A DNA stretch of 64,000 bases. Source: an uncultured Burkholderiales bacterium (GTDB lineage: Bacteria > Pseudomonadota > Gammaproteobacteria > Burkholderiales > Burkholderiaceae_C). The position numbers and the translations under genes are program-made. This document shows, in pieces, positions 1 through 8,040 of this stretch. Position 1 is the stretch's first letter. Every line of letters starts with the position of its first letter. The stretch is taken from NCBI GenBank assembly GCA_937873395.1, contig CALMYH010000033.1, positions 1 through 64,000 of the forward strand, in the 5' to 3' direction. A model generated the notes under the pieces. It had not been told where the DNA came from, made no database searches, and saw only the letters and a list, made by a program, of their open reading frames with translations.

Positions 1-1
1 C

Positions 2-1087
2 CTTATGGAGATGAACACGCGGCTGCAGGTCGAGCATCCCGTGACGGAGATGCTGACCGGCCTCGACCTGGTGGAGTGGCAGATCCGGGTGGCCAGGGGT
101 GAACCGTTGCCGACGAAGCAGGAAGAAATCCGCCTGCAGGGCCACGCCATCGAGGTCCGCCTGTGTGCCGAAGACGAGTACTTCATCCCGCACGCCGGCA
201 CGGTGCACCTTTTCAATGAGCCGCTCCTGTCGGAGGGCTTGCGCTTTGACCACGCCCTGGAAAGTGGCGCCGTGGTCACGCCGCACTACGACGCCATGCT
301 CGGCAAGCTGATCGCCCATGCGCCGAGTCGGGATGAGGCGCTGGACCGGCTGGCCCAGGCCCTGGACGACACCGTGCTGCTGGGACTGCCGAGCAACCGG
401 GCCTTTCTGGCGGCCTGCCTGCGCCATCCGGTGTTCCGTTCCGGTGAGGCGGGCATTCCGTTTCTGGCCGAGCACGGGGACGCCCTGCGTGTTGCCCTGG
501 CGCCATCGGCCCAGGCGCAGGTCACCGCGGCGGTGGCGGCCAGTTACGGTGGCCGAACGCCTGCCCATGAACTGCCCTCGCCCTTTCCACGCACGCAGCG
601 CTGGCGTGTGGGCACGCAGGTGCTGGACCTGGTCCTGCGCGAGCAGGGCGGCTCTCGCGTGTCGGTGCAGGTGGGTGACACGCAACATGAAGCGGTGTTC
701 ACCCCTGGCGCGCTGGCACTGGACGGGGTGAGCCGCGCCCTGACGGTGGTGGCCCTGGCCGAATCCGACCCACCGGCCATGGCCGTGCGTTGGGGTTCTG
801 ATGTCTTCGAACTGGTCGATCTGAGCCTGGCCGCCCCCGAAGGCGCCGGCGGCGGTCCCAGCGCCAACGAACTGCGGGCGCCCTTCAACGGCAAGCTGGT
901 GGCGCTGGCGGCCCAGGCTGGCGCGCGGGTCACACGCGGCCAGACCTTGATGACCATCGAGAGCATGAAGATCGAGCATCAGATCACCGCGCCGCGTGAT
1001 GGCGCCGTGGCGGCCGTGCCGGTGGCGCCCGGCCAGCAGGTGACCCCCGGTCAGGTCCTCCTGACGTTCGAACCGGAGTCCAGATGA
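2..1087 (+). CDS. Acyl-CoA carboxylase biotin-carboxylase/biotin-carrier subunit, C-terminal part (5' truncated)
   Basis: The gene enters from the left edge; 361 codons are visible, roughly the C-terminal half of a family usually about 650-680 aa long. The first residues include EMNTRLQVEH, the conserved end of the ATP-grasp biotin carboxylase domain. A biotin carboxylase C-terminal domain follows, then a variable linker, then a biotinyl domain with ESMKIEH (Lys codon at 968-970), the lysine normally biotinylated. Such subunits carboxylate biotin with ATP and bicarbonate and pass the carboxyl group to methylcrotonyl-, geranyl- or propionyl-CoA with a partner carboxyltransferase. The stop overlaps the start of the acyl-CoA dehydrogenase gene (ATGA), so they share an operon. 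Substrate cannot be read from this fragment; the acyl-CoA dehydrogenase beside it and the AtuA-like gene 9 kb away fit a methylcrotonyl- or geranyl-CoA type. Confidence 0.93.
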   Translation, partial: LMEMNTRLQVEHPVTEMLTGLDLVEWQIRVARGEPLPTKQEEIRLQGHAIEVRLCAEDEYFIPHAGTVHLFNEPLLSEGLRFDHALESGAVVTPHYDAMLGKLIAHAPSRDEALDRLAQALDDTVLLGLPSNRAFLAACLRHPVFRSGEAGIPFLAEHGDALRVALAPSAQAQVTAAVAASYGGRTPAHELPSPFPRTQRWRVGTQVLDLVLREQGGSRVSVQVGDTQHEAVFTPGALALDGVSRALTVVALAESDPPAMAVRWGSDVFELVDLSLAAPEGAGGGPSANELRAPFNGKLVALAAQAGARVTRGQTLMTIESMKIEHQITAPRDGAVAAVPVAPGQQVTPGQVLLTFEPESR

Positions 1088-2334
1088 ACCCGCCCGATAC
1101 CCCCGCCCTGGACGAAGCCGACCTGCAGGCCCTGCTGGACACGGTGCGCCGCTTTGCTGTCGAACGGGTGCGCCCGAACCTCGATGCATGGGAGGCCGCC
1201 GGAGAGATCCCGCGGGGGCTGTACCAGGAGGCCGCCCAGCTGGGTCTGCTGGGCCTGGGCTATCCGGAGCACCTGGGCGGCACCCCGGCCAGCTGGCGGG
1301 TGCGCAACGCCTTCTCGCAGACCCTGGCGCGCCACGGCACCAGCGGTGGCCTCATGGCCAGCCTGTTTTCGCTCAACATCGGGCTGCCGCCGCTGCTGGC
1401 ACATGGCACCCCCGAGCTGCAGGCCGAAGTGATTCCGCCGGTGCTGCGCGGCGAGCGCATCGCCGCGCTGGGCATCACCGAACCCGGAGGGGGCTCCGAC
1501 GTGTCGGCCCTGCGCACCACCGCGCGCCGCGAGGGCGACGACTACGTGATCGACGGCGAGAAGGTGTTCATCACTTCGGGCGTGCGCGCCGACTGGGTGA
1601 CACTGGCGGTTCGCACCGACACGCACCACAAGGGTCCGGGGGGTGTGAGCATGATCGTGGTGCCCATGGACCGCCCCGGCATCTCGCGCACCGCCTTGCA
1701 GAAGATGGGCTGGCACTGCTCGGACACCGCGCACCTTCGTTTTGACGGGGTGCGGGTGCCAGTGCGCTACCGCCTGGGCGAGGAGGGCGCGGGCTTTCGC
1801 ATGATCATGAGCAACTTCAACGGCGAGCGCCTGGCCATGTCGGCCATGGCACTGGGCTTTGCCCAGGCCTGCCACGACGAGGCGCTGGACTGGGCCCGTC
1901 AGCGCCAGACCTTTGGCGCCGCACTGGTCGAGCGGCAGGTCATTCGCCACAAGCTGATGGATATGCGCATGCGCATCGAAAGCACCCAGGCCTGGGTCGA
2001 TGCGGTCACTGCCCGCGCCGACGCGGGGGAAGCTGGCGTTCCGCCGCAGGGCCGCCCCAAGGCGGAACAGCCCCCGTGGGGGGCAGCGACCCATGCGCAG
2101 CAGGGGAGCGTGGGGGCTAACAGTGACTGGGTGGCCCATGTTTGTCTGCTGAAAAACCATGCCACCCAGACCATGCAGTTCTGTGCCGACGCGGCGGTGC
2201 AGATTCTCGGCGGCATGGGCTATATGCGCGGCACCGCCAGCGAACGCATCTACCGGGAAGTGAAGGTCATGATGATCGGTGGTGGTGCCGAGGAAATCAT
2301 GAAAGAGCTGGCCGCGCGACAATCAGGACTATGA
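1084..2334 (+). CDS. Acyl-CoA dehydrogenase with an in-frame repeat insertion
   Basis: FAD enzyme of 416 aa that oxidises an acyl-CoA to the 2-enoyl-CoA and passes electrons to ETF. It shows the N-terminal helical domain, the FAD-binding GITEPGGGSD motif (about residues 130-139) and the C-terminal helical domain. The usual catalytic glutamate of medium-chain enzymes (the YEGT position) is Gly here (MMIGGGAEE), but Glu248 in NGERL aligns with the catalytic Glu of isovaleryl-CoA dehydrogenase, suggesting a branched-chain or citronellyl-type substrate. Residues about 317-347 (rich in Pro, Gly, Gln) are a roughly 31-residue insertion absent from typical homologues and encoded by a repeat. The start overlaps the upstream carboxylase stop and the stop overlaps the thioesterase start. 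Confidence 0.95.
   Translation: MNPPDTPALDEADLQALLDTVRRFAVERVRPNLDAWEAAGEIPRGLYQEAAQLGLLGLGYPEHLGGTPASWRVRNAFSQTLARHGTSGGLMASLFSLNIGLPPLLAHGTPELQAEVIPPVLRGERIAALGITEPGGGSDVSALRTTARREGDDYVIDGEKVFITSGVRADWVTLAVRTDTHHKGPGGVSMIVVPMDRPGISRTALQKMGWHCSDTAHLRFDGVRVPVRYRLGEEGAGFRMIMSNFNGERLAMSAMALGFAQACHDEALDWARQRQTFGAALVERQVIRHKLMDMRMRIESTQAWVDAVTARADAGEAGVPPQGRPKAEQPPWGAATHAQQGSVGANSDWVAHVCLLKNHATQTMQFCADAAVQILGGMGYMRGTASERIYREVKVMMIGGGAEEIMKELAARQSGL
2038..2117 (+). repeat. GC-rich palindromic repeat inside the acyl-CoA dehydrogenase gene
   Basis: About 80 bp that resemble the 84-bp tandem repeat between hslV and hslU. They share the blocks GGGCCGCCCCAAG, GGGGGGCAGCGA and GAGCGTGGGGGC in the same order and spacing. 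This copy has 8-bp inverted arms GTTCCGCC / GGCGGAAC (2038-2045 and 2061-2068) and a CCCCC-GT-GGGGG hairpin from 2071. It keeps the host reading frame open and is read in the same frame as the hslV/hslU copy (GRPK near the start, SVGA near the end). Confidence 0.8.
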
Positions 2335-2813
2335 GCAAAACCACTGTACTCCCCGCCGCTTTCGAGTCCGAGTTCGTCGATGGTCTCAAGGCCATCTTTG
2401 AGGATCGGATCGTCTTCAATCAGGTGCTTGGCCTGAAGATCACCGAACTGTTGCCCGAGCGGGTGTGCGGTCGCATCCAGATGCGGCGCGAACTGATCGG
2501 CCACTACGCGCACAACCGGGTGCATGGGGGTGTGATCAGTGCCAGTCTTGACGCTATGGGAGGCCTGGCCTGCATGGCGGCCATCGGGGCGCGCCACATG
2601 GACGAGGACCCGACGCAGCGCCTGCACCGTTTTTCCAAGCTGGGCACGATCGACCTGCGCATCGACTACCTGCGCCCGGGCATCGGTGAACACTTCGACC
2701 TGCATGCCGAGGTGCTGCGCCTGGGTTCGCGAGTCGCTTCCACGCGCATGGAGTTTCGGGGCGCGGACGGTCGCCTGCTGTCGGTCGGATCCGGGGCCTA
2801 CATCGTTTCCTGA
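2331..2813 (+). CDS. PaaI-like hotdog-fold thioesterase
   Basis: Protein of 160 aa, the usual size for a single hotdog domain. The segment HNRVHGGVISASLDAMGGLA matches the family pattern in which an Asn/His-rich HGG loop and an acidic residue on the following helix form the active site. Likely role is hydrolysis of an acyl-CoA, recycling CoA in the catabolic operon. The start was placed at 2331, where ATG overlaps the dehydrogenase stop (ATGA); an open frame extends upstream only as a shadow of the dehydrogenase. The 3' end overlaps by 16 bp the convergent DUF2784 gene. The exact substrate is unknown. Confidence 0.87.
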   Translation: MSKTTVLPAAFESEFVDGLKAIFEDRIVFNQVLGLKITELLPERVCGRIQMRRELIGHYAHNRVHGGVISASLDAMGGLACMAAIGARHMDEDPTQRLHRFSKLGTIDLRIDYLRPGIGEHFDLHAEVLRLGSRVASTRMEFRGADGRLLSVGSGAYIVS

Positions 2814-3223
2814 CCGGTCCGGCTTCGCGTGGGCCGCTCCGGCGGTACCCACCACCAGGCCAGCGCAATCAGCCCGGCAAAGAGGGTGTACGCGGCCACG
2901 AACGTCCACCAGGGCAGGTCCCAGTAGAGCAGGCGCGAGACCCAGTGCTCGATGAAGCTTTCTCGGTAGGCCTGCTGCCCGGCCAGGCGGCGCAGGTGCT
3001 GTTCCCACACCGTCAGCGGGCACAGCTGGCCCAGCCAGGCCTGGGCTGCGATGAAGCCCATCAGGCCGAGGTGGGTCAGGCGCAGGCGTCGCCGACGCAC
3101 CCAGCGCCAGCCGCATCGGGCGCCGATCCACACCAGAGGCAGCAGGCCGACCACGAACAGCACCACCAGGCCATGCAGCACCAGCAGGGCATCGGCCAGC
3201 CAGGCGGCGGCAGCAGCTCCCAT
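2798..3223 (-). CDS. DUF2784 family membrane protein
   Basis: Protein of 141 aa with several hydrophobic segments (about residues 5-30, 45-65 and 105-130), so an inner-membrane protein. The pattern CPLTVWEQHLR after the second membrane segment and the Tyr/Trp-rich C-terminal region match the DUF2784 family, whose function is unknown. The start was placed at 3223 because the downstream part begins at the first membrane segment as in the family; the open frame upstream runs through a terminator hairpin. Its tail overlaps the convergent thioesterase gene by 16 bp. Confidence 0.8.
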   Translation of the reverse strand: MGAAAAAWLADALLVLHGLVVLFVVGLLPLVWIGARCGWRWVRRRRLRLTHLGLMGFIAAQAWLGQLCPLTVWEQHLRRLAGQQAYRESFIEHWVSRLLYWDLPWWTFVAAYTLFAGLIALAWWWVPPERPTRSRTGQETM

Positions 3224-3250
3224 GCCCTTTTCCTTCAAGGTTTCAGACTG

Positions 3251-3320
3251 AAGAAAAGAAAACCGCCGGACCCGGAGGCCGCGGCGGTTGCGCGGTGAAG
3301 CCCGCAGCATCGGGCTTCAC
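3251..3320 (-). terminator. Double hairpin terminator after the substrate-binding protein gene
   Basis: Read on the minus strand there are two inverted repeats: GTGAAGCCCG/CGGGCTTCAC (3295-3304 with 3311-3320, 6-nt loop), then AACCGCC/GGCGGTT (3261-3267 with 3283-3289). The second is followed by the T-rich run TTCTTTTCTT. It should stop transcription of the importer operon before the DUF2784 gene. Confidence 0.8.
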
Positions 3321-3337
3321 CGGTGGTCACCCGGGCA

Positions 3338-4507
3338 TCAGTTGGTGCTGAAATATTCCGATACCACCTTCCAGCGACCGTCCTGGATCTGCGACAGACG
3401 CGACGCATTGCTGCCCAGGCGCTTCTGCGGACCGAAGGTCATTTCGGCGCTGCCGAAGATGTCCGGCGGAATCACCATGCTGTCCATGACCCTGATGAAG
3501 CTGTCGGTGGTCAGGTTCTGTCCTGCCCTGCCTGCGGCACGAATGAAGGCATCGATGATGGTGTATCCGTAGACCGAGAAGACCGTCGGGTCTTCGTTGA
3601 ACTTGGTGCGGTACTTGGTGGCCCAGAAGCGGATCGGCTGCGAGGTGTCATCCAGGTAGGGGTTCTGCACCGTCATGGTCGAGTAGAACCCGTTCATGGC
3701 CGGGCCGCCCAGCCTGTGGATCAGGTCGGTGTAGGACGCGCTGGAACCCAGGAAGGTCGGGTTGAAGTTCAGCCGCCGCGCCGTGGCGATGCCACCGATG
3801 GTCTCTCGGATGATGGTGCCCATGACCACAAAATCACATTGCGATGCGGCGAGCTTCTGCATCTGCGAAGAAAAGTCGGTCGCGCCGCGCTTGAAGCTGG
3901 TGCGATCGGTGAAGGTCATGCCGATGGACTTGAGACCTTCCTCAGCGCCGCGCAGCACCTCCAGGCCGAACTCGTCGTCCTGGTACATGGTGCAGACCCT
4001 CTTGGCGTCCTTTTCTTTCACCAGCTTGGGCACAGCCATCCGCATCTGGTCGTAGTAGGTGGCCGCGAACGAATACTTCAGGCGGTGGAACGGGTCGTAC
4101 ATTTCACGAGCGGACGTCACCGGGAAGAAGTTGATGACGTTGCGCTGGAACTGCACCGGCATGGCCGCCATGTTCTGTGCAGTGCCGATGTGGCCGACCA
4201 TGGCAAAGATGCGATCCTGGTTGACCAGCTTCTGCGCGGCCAGCACGGCCCGCCGGGGCTCGTAGCCCGAGTCCTCGACGACCAGCCGGATGCGGCGGCC
4301 GTTGACGCCGCCCTGCTCGTTGGCTTCGTCGACGCGCAGCATCATGCCAAAGCGCACCTGCTTGCCGAAGCCGGCCAGCGGGCCGGACAGGTCCTGGATC
4401 GATCCGAGGACGATCTCGTTGTTGCTGATGCCCTGCGTGGGCTGGGCCAGGGCGGCACTGCTGGCCAGTGCCAGGCCGGCCGCGATCAGCGTCAGTTTGC
4501 TTTTCAT
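3338..4507 (-). CDS. HAAT-family ABC transporter periplasmic substrate-binding protein
   Basis: Periplasmic binding protein of 389 aa, related to LivJ/LivK (Peripla_BP_6). A signal peptide MKSKLTLIAAGLALASSAALA with likely cleavage after Ala21 precedes the binding domain, which begins with the typical IVLGSIQDLSGP segment. ATG 4507 was chosen because it follows AAGGAGACAGACCC and starts the signal peptide; an in-frame ATG at 4543 is too far upstream. It would capture the ligand for the permeases and ATPases encoded just upstream. Proteins of this subfamily beside acyl-CoA ligases often bind aromatic or aliphatic acids rather than amino acids; that is inference. It is the last gene of its operon and ends before a double hairpin. 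Confidence 0.93.
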   Translation of the reverse strand: MKSKLTLIAAGLALASSAALAQPTQGISNNEIVLGSIQDLSGPLAGFGKQVRFGMMLRVDEANEQGGVNGRRIRLVVEDSGYEPRRAVLAAQKLVNQDRIFAMVGHIGTAQNMAAMPVQFQRNVINFFPVTSAREMYDPFHRLKYSFAATYYDQMRMAVPKLVKEKDAKRVCTMYQDDEFGLEVLRGAEEGLKSIGMTFTDRTSFKRGATDFSSQMQKLAASQCDFVVMGTIIRETIGGIATARRLNFNPTFLGSSASYTDLIHRLGGPAMNGFYSTMTVQNPYLDDTSQPIRFWATKYRTKFNEDPTVFSVYGYTIIDAFIRAAGRAGQNLTTDSFIRVMDSMVIPPDIFGSAEMTFGPQKRLGSNASRLSQIQDGRWKVVSEYFSTN

Positions 4508-4539
4508 GGGTCTGTCTCCTTGGTGGGTGGATGGCGGGT

Positions 4540-6396
4540 TCAACGGTACATGGCTTCAATCTGTTCGGCGTACTTCTGCTGCACCAGCTTGCGTTTGAGC
4601 TTCATGGTGGGCGTCAGTTCCTCGTCCTCGGCCGTCAACTGGGTGTCCAGCAGCCAGAACTTCTTGATCTGTTCGACGCGCGCGAACTTCTTGTTGACGG
4701 TGTCGATCAGGCTCTGGATAAGTTCCTGCACCTCGGCCGAGCGGGTGAGGCTGGCGTAATTGGAGAACGGCACGTCGTTGTCCTGAGCAAACTTCTCGAC
4801 GTTCTCCTGATCGATCATGATGATCACGGTGAGGTAAGGGCGCTTGTCGCCGATGACCACGGCGTCGGTCACATAGGGCGAAAACTTCAGCTCGTTCTCG
4901 ATCTCGCTGGGGGTGATGTTCTTGCCCCCGGCGGTGATGATGATGTCTTTCATGCGGTCGGTGATGCGGAAAAACCCTTCCTCATCCACCACACCCACGT
5001 CACCGGTGTGCAGCCAGCCATCCGCGTCGATGGTCTCGGCGGTTTTCTCCGGCAGGTTCAGATAGCCCATGAAGACGTTCGGCCCGCGCACCAGGATTTC
5101 GCCAGTGCCGGGGTCGAGCTTCACCTCGTTGTACTGGGCCGCCGGACCGATGGATCCGGGCTTGATGCGCTCGGCCGGAATGCCGGTGGAAGCGCCGCAG
5201 GTCTCGGTCATGCCCCAGACCTCCAGCATCGGTACACCCAGGGCCAGGTACCAGCGAACCAGCTCGGGTGAGATGGGTGCGGCACCGGTCACCAGAAAGC
5301 GGGCGCGATGGATGCCGATGAGCTTGCGCACGTTGTCCAGTACCAGGGCGCGTGCGATGCGGAACTGCACCCGCAGGCCGGTCGGAACCTCCTGACCCCG
5401 CAGCACCAGGTCGGCCACCCGTTGACCGACACCGATCGCCCAGGCATAGGCCGCCTGCTGCGAGCCACTGGCTTCCTTGAGGGCGATCATCACGCCCGAA
5501 TAGAACTTCTCCCAGACCCGGGGCACGGCGGTGAACACCGTGGGAGCGATTTCACGCACGTTTTCGGGCACGGTGTCCGGGTTCTCCACGAAATTGAGCT
5601 TGGCCCCGGTATAGAGCGAGAAATACTCGCCGCCCATGCGCTCGGCGATGTGGCACAGCGGCAGGAAGCACATGCACTCGTCGTTCTCGTCCCGGGCGAT
5701 CAGGGTGTTGTAGCCCCGGACGGTGTAGACCAGCCCCTTGTGGGAATGCATCGCGCCCTTGGGTTTGCCGGTGGTACCCGAGGTGTAGACGAGAATGGCC
5801 AGGTCGTCGGGCTGTACTGCTGCGCTGCGTTCCAGCAGGGCTCTGGGGTGGGCCTTGGCGTGCTCGCGGCCCATGGCCCGCAGGGCGTCGAGACCGATCA
5901 CCTGCTCGTCCTGGAAGTCGCGCAGGCCTTCCATGTCGAACACCACGATCTTGCGCAGCCTGGGCAGCTGGGCCCGAACTTCCAGGGCCTTGTCCAGCTG
6001 CTCGTCGTCTTCGACGAACAGCACGGTGGTGCTGGAGTCTTCGCAGAGGTAGTGCACCTGCTCGGCGGCATCGGTCGGATAAATGCCGTTGGCCACGCCG
6101 TTGGCGCTGAGCACCGCCAGGTCGCTGAGCACCCACTCGATGTTGGTGTTCGACAGAATGGACGCTGTCTCGCGGGCGCCGAAACCCAGGGCCAGCAGGC
6201 CATGGCCGATTTCACTGACCGCCTGGCCCACCTGGTTCCAGGTCCATGTGCGCCAGATGCCCAGGTCTTTCTGACGCAACCACACCGTGTCGCCGCGGCG
6301 CTGCACCGCGTTCCAGAACATGGCCGGAATCGAGTCGCCGTCCAGCACCACCTCGGTCTGGGGCCTGATGTTGGAGAGATCCCACAAATAGCTCAT
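4540..6396 (-). CDS. AMP-dependent long-chain acyl-CoA synthetase
   Basis: ANL-superfamily ligase of 618 aa that activates a carboxylic acid to its CoA thioester through an acyl-adenylate. The P-loop motif YTSGTTGKPKG, the GMTETCG A5-type motif, GWLHTGDVG and a C-terminal KNITPSEIEN lid motif are all present. The start at 6396 (MSYLWDL) lies just after the LivF-like stop at 6401; longer frames overlap that gene. Sitting inside the importer operon, it would trap the imported acid as a CoA ester. The closest type is the FadD15-like long-chain group; real chain length is not readable from sequence. Confidence 0.93.
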   Translation of the reverse strand: MSYLWDLSNIRPQTEVVLDGDSIPAMFWNAVQRRGDTVWLRQKDLGIWRTWTWNQVGQAVSEIGHGLLALGFGARETASILSNTNIEWVLSDLAVLSANGVANGIYPTDAAEQVHYLCEDSSTTVLFVEDDEQLDKALEVRAQLPRLRKIVVFDMEGLRDFQDEQVIGLDALRAMGREHAKAHPRALLERSAAVQPDDLAILVYTSGTTGKPKGAMHSHKGLVYTVRGYNTLIARDENDECMCFLPLCHIAERMGGEYFSLYTGAKLNFVENPDTVPENVREIAPTVFTAVPRVWEKFYSGVMIALKEASGSQQAAYAWAIGVGQRVADLVLRGQEVPTGLRVQFRIARALVLDNVRKLIGIHRARFLVTGAAPISPELVRWYLALGVPMLEVWGMTETCGASTGIPAERIKPGSIGPAAQYNEVKLDPGTGEILVRGPNVFMGYLNLPEKTAETIDADGWLHTGDVGVVDEEGFFRITDRMKDIIITAGGKNITPSEIENELKFSPYVTDAVVIGDKRPYLTVIIMIDQENVEKFAQDNDVPFSNYASLTRSAEVQELIQSLIDTVNKKFARVEQIKKFWLLDTQLTAEDEELTPTMKLKRKLVQQKYAEQIEAMYR

Positions 6397-6400
6397 TTCG

Positions 6401-7189
6401 TCATCTCCAGGTCTTCTTCTTTTTCCAGCGCCGGTCGGCGCGGACACCTTCTTCTTTCATGCCCAGGTAGAACTCCTTGATGTCCTCCTTTTCGCGCAGG
6501 CGGGCACAGGTGTCTTCCATCACGATGCGGCCGTTCTCCAGCACGTAGCCATAGTCGGAAGCGTTCAGGGCCATGTTGGCGTTCTGCTCGACCAGCAGGA
6601 TGGTGGTGCCCCGCTCGCGGTTGATACGCACCACGATCTCGAAAATTTCCTTGGTCAGCTTGGGGCTGAGGCCGAGGCTGGGTTCGTCCAGCAGGATCAG
6701 GTCGGGGTTGGCCATGAGGGCCCGGCTGATGGCCAGCATCTGCTGCTGACCCCCGGAGAGCAGGCCGGCGTCCTGGGCGGCCCGTTCGCGAAGAATCGGG
6801 AAGTAGCTGAACACCAGCTCCATGTCGCGTGCCACCCCGTCGCGGTCCTTGCGGGTGTAGGCGCCCATCAGCAGGTTGTCGCGCACCGACAGCAGCGGAA
6901 ACACCTCGCGGCCTTCGGGCACGTGCATCAGGCCCTGCTGAACGATGTGCGCCGGGTCCTGCGCGGTGATGTTCTCGCCCTTGAATTCGATCGTGCCCTT
7001 GCGCGGGTCGATGATGCCGCTGATGGTCTTGAGGATGGTGGTCTTGCCGGCGCCGTTGGAGCCCAGCACGGTGGCGATCTCGCCCCGGCGCACCTGCAGG
7101 CTGACACCGCGGATGGCCTTGATCGGTCCGTAGGCGCTCTCGACGTTGAGCAGCTTCAGAACGGCGTTGTCGGTCAGCGGGGCGGTCAT
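6401..7189 (-). CDS. HAAT-family ABC transporter ATPase (LivF-like)
   Basis: Cytoplasmic ATPase of 262 aa. Walker A GSNGAGKT, signature LSGGQQQ, Walker B LILLDEP and the switch His in the LLVEQN segment are in order. LivF-type proteins are usually about 235 aa; this one carries a basic C-terminal tail of some 20 residues (ending in a Lys/Arg/Trp-rich stretch). It pairs with the LivG-like ATPase encoded immediately upstream, which it overlaps by 4 bp (ATGA), to drive import through the LivH/LivM-like channel. Confidence 0.94.
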   Translation of the reverse strand: MTAPLTDNAVLKLLNVESAYGPIKAIRGVSLQVRRGEIATVLGSNGAGKTTILKTISGIIDPRKGTIEFKGENITAQDPAHIVQQGLMHVPEGREVFPLLSVRDNLLMGAYTRKDRDGVARDMELVFSYFPILRERAAQDAGLLSGGQQQMLAISRALMANPDLILLDEPSLGLSPKLTKEIFEIVVRINRERGTTILLVEQNANMALNASDYGYVLENGRIVMEDTCARLREKEDIKEFYLGMKEEGVRADRRWKKKKTWR

Positions 7190-8040
7190 GCGGTGGCCCT
7201 CCCGGTGGCGGCGTGCTCGCGGCGCAGGCTGGAGACATCGTCGACCGAGCCCAGGTAGGCCTCGATCACCCCCGGGTGGCTCTGGACTTCAGAGGGCGAG
7301 CCGGTGGCCAGCTCGGCGCCCATGCTCATGGCCAGCACCCGGTCGGACACCTTGGACACCAGGCTCATGTCGTGTTCGACCATCAGCACCGAAATGCCCA
7401 GTTCGTTCTTGATGTCGGCAATCCAGAACGCCATGTCGTCGGTCTCCTCGACGTTCAGGCCGGAGGAGGGCTCGTCCAGCAGCAGCAGCCGGGGCTCGGT
7501 GCACAGGGCGCGGGCCAGCTCGACCACCTTGCGCACGCCGTAGGGCAGGCCGGCCACCATGCTTTCGCGGTGGTGCTGGAGCTCCAGGAAGTCGATCACC
7601 TGCTCGACCTTCTCGCGCGCTTCGATCTCGGCCTGGCGCGTGCGTTGCGTGAAGAGCGCCTCGCTCCAGAATCCGGTGCGACGGTGCGTGTGGCGCCCGA
7701 TCAGCAGGTTCTGCAGCACGGTGGCGTGCTCGAACAGTTCGATGTTCTGGAAGGTGCGGGCAATGCCTAGGCTGGCGATGCGGTGCGGCGGCTGCTCGGT
7801 CAGCACCACGCGCCCTTTCGGTCCCAGGTATTCGATGCTGCCCTGGGTCGGCTGGTAGATGCGGCTGATCAGGTTGAACACCGTGGTCTTGCCGGCGCCG
7901 TTGGGTCCGATCAGGGTGAAGACCTCGCCCTGACGGACATCGAAGCTGACGTTGTTGACGGCCAGCACGCCGCCGAAACGCACACTGAGGTTGCGCGCCG
8001 ACAGCAGCACTTCCGAAGAATCGGTCTGGATGTGGCTCAT
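7186..8040 (-). CDS. HAAT-family ABC transporter ATPase (LivG-like)
   Basis: ATPase of 284 aa with Walker A GPNGAGKT, a signature region reading LPYGVRK where LSGG usually stands (common in LivG proteins), Walker B LLLLDEP and the H-loop MVEHDM. The C-terminal segment with HPGVIEAYLG is the LivG family tail. It overlaps both neighbours by 4 bp (LivM-like upstream, LivF-like downstream), indicating translational coupling within the importer operon. Confidence 0.94.
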   Translation of the reverse strand: MSHIQTDSSEVLLSARNLSVRFGGVLAVNNVSFDVRQGEVFTLIGPNGAGKTTVFNLISRIYQPTQGSIEYLGPKGRVVLTEQPPHRIASLGIARTFQNIELFEHATVLQNLLIGRHTHRRTGFWSEALFTQRTRQAEIEAREKVEQVIDFLELQHHRESMVAGLPYGVRKVVELARALCTEPRLLLLDEPSSGLNVEETDDMAFWIADIKNELGISVLMVEHDMSLVSKVSDRVLAMSMGAELATGSPSEVQSHPGVIEAYLGSVDDVSSLRREHAATGRATA

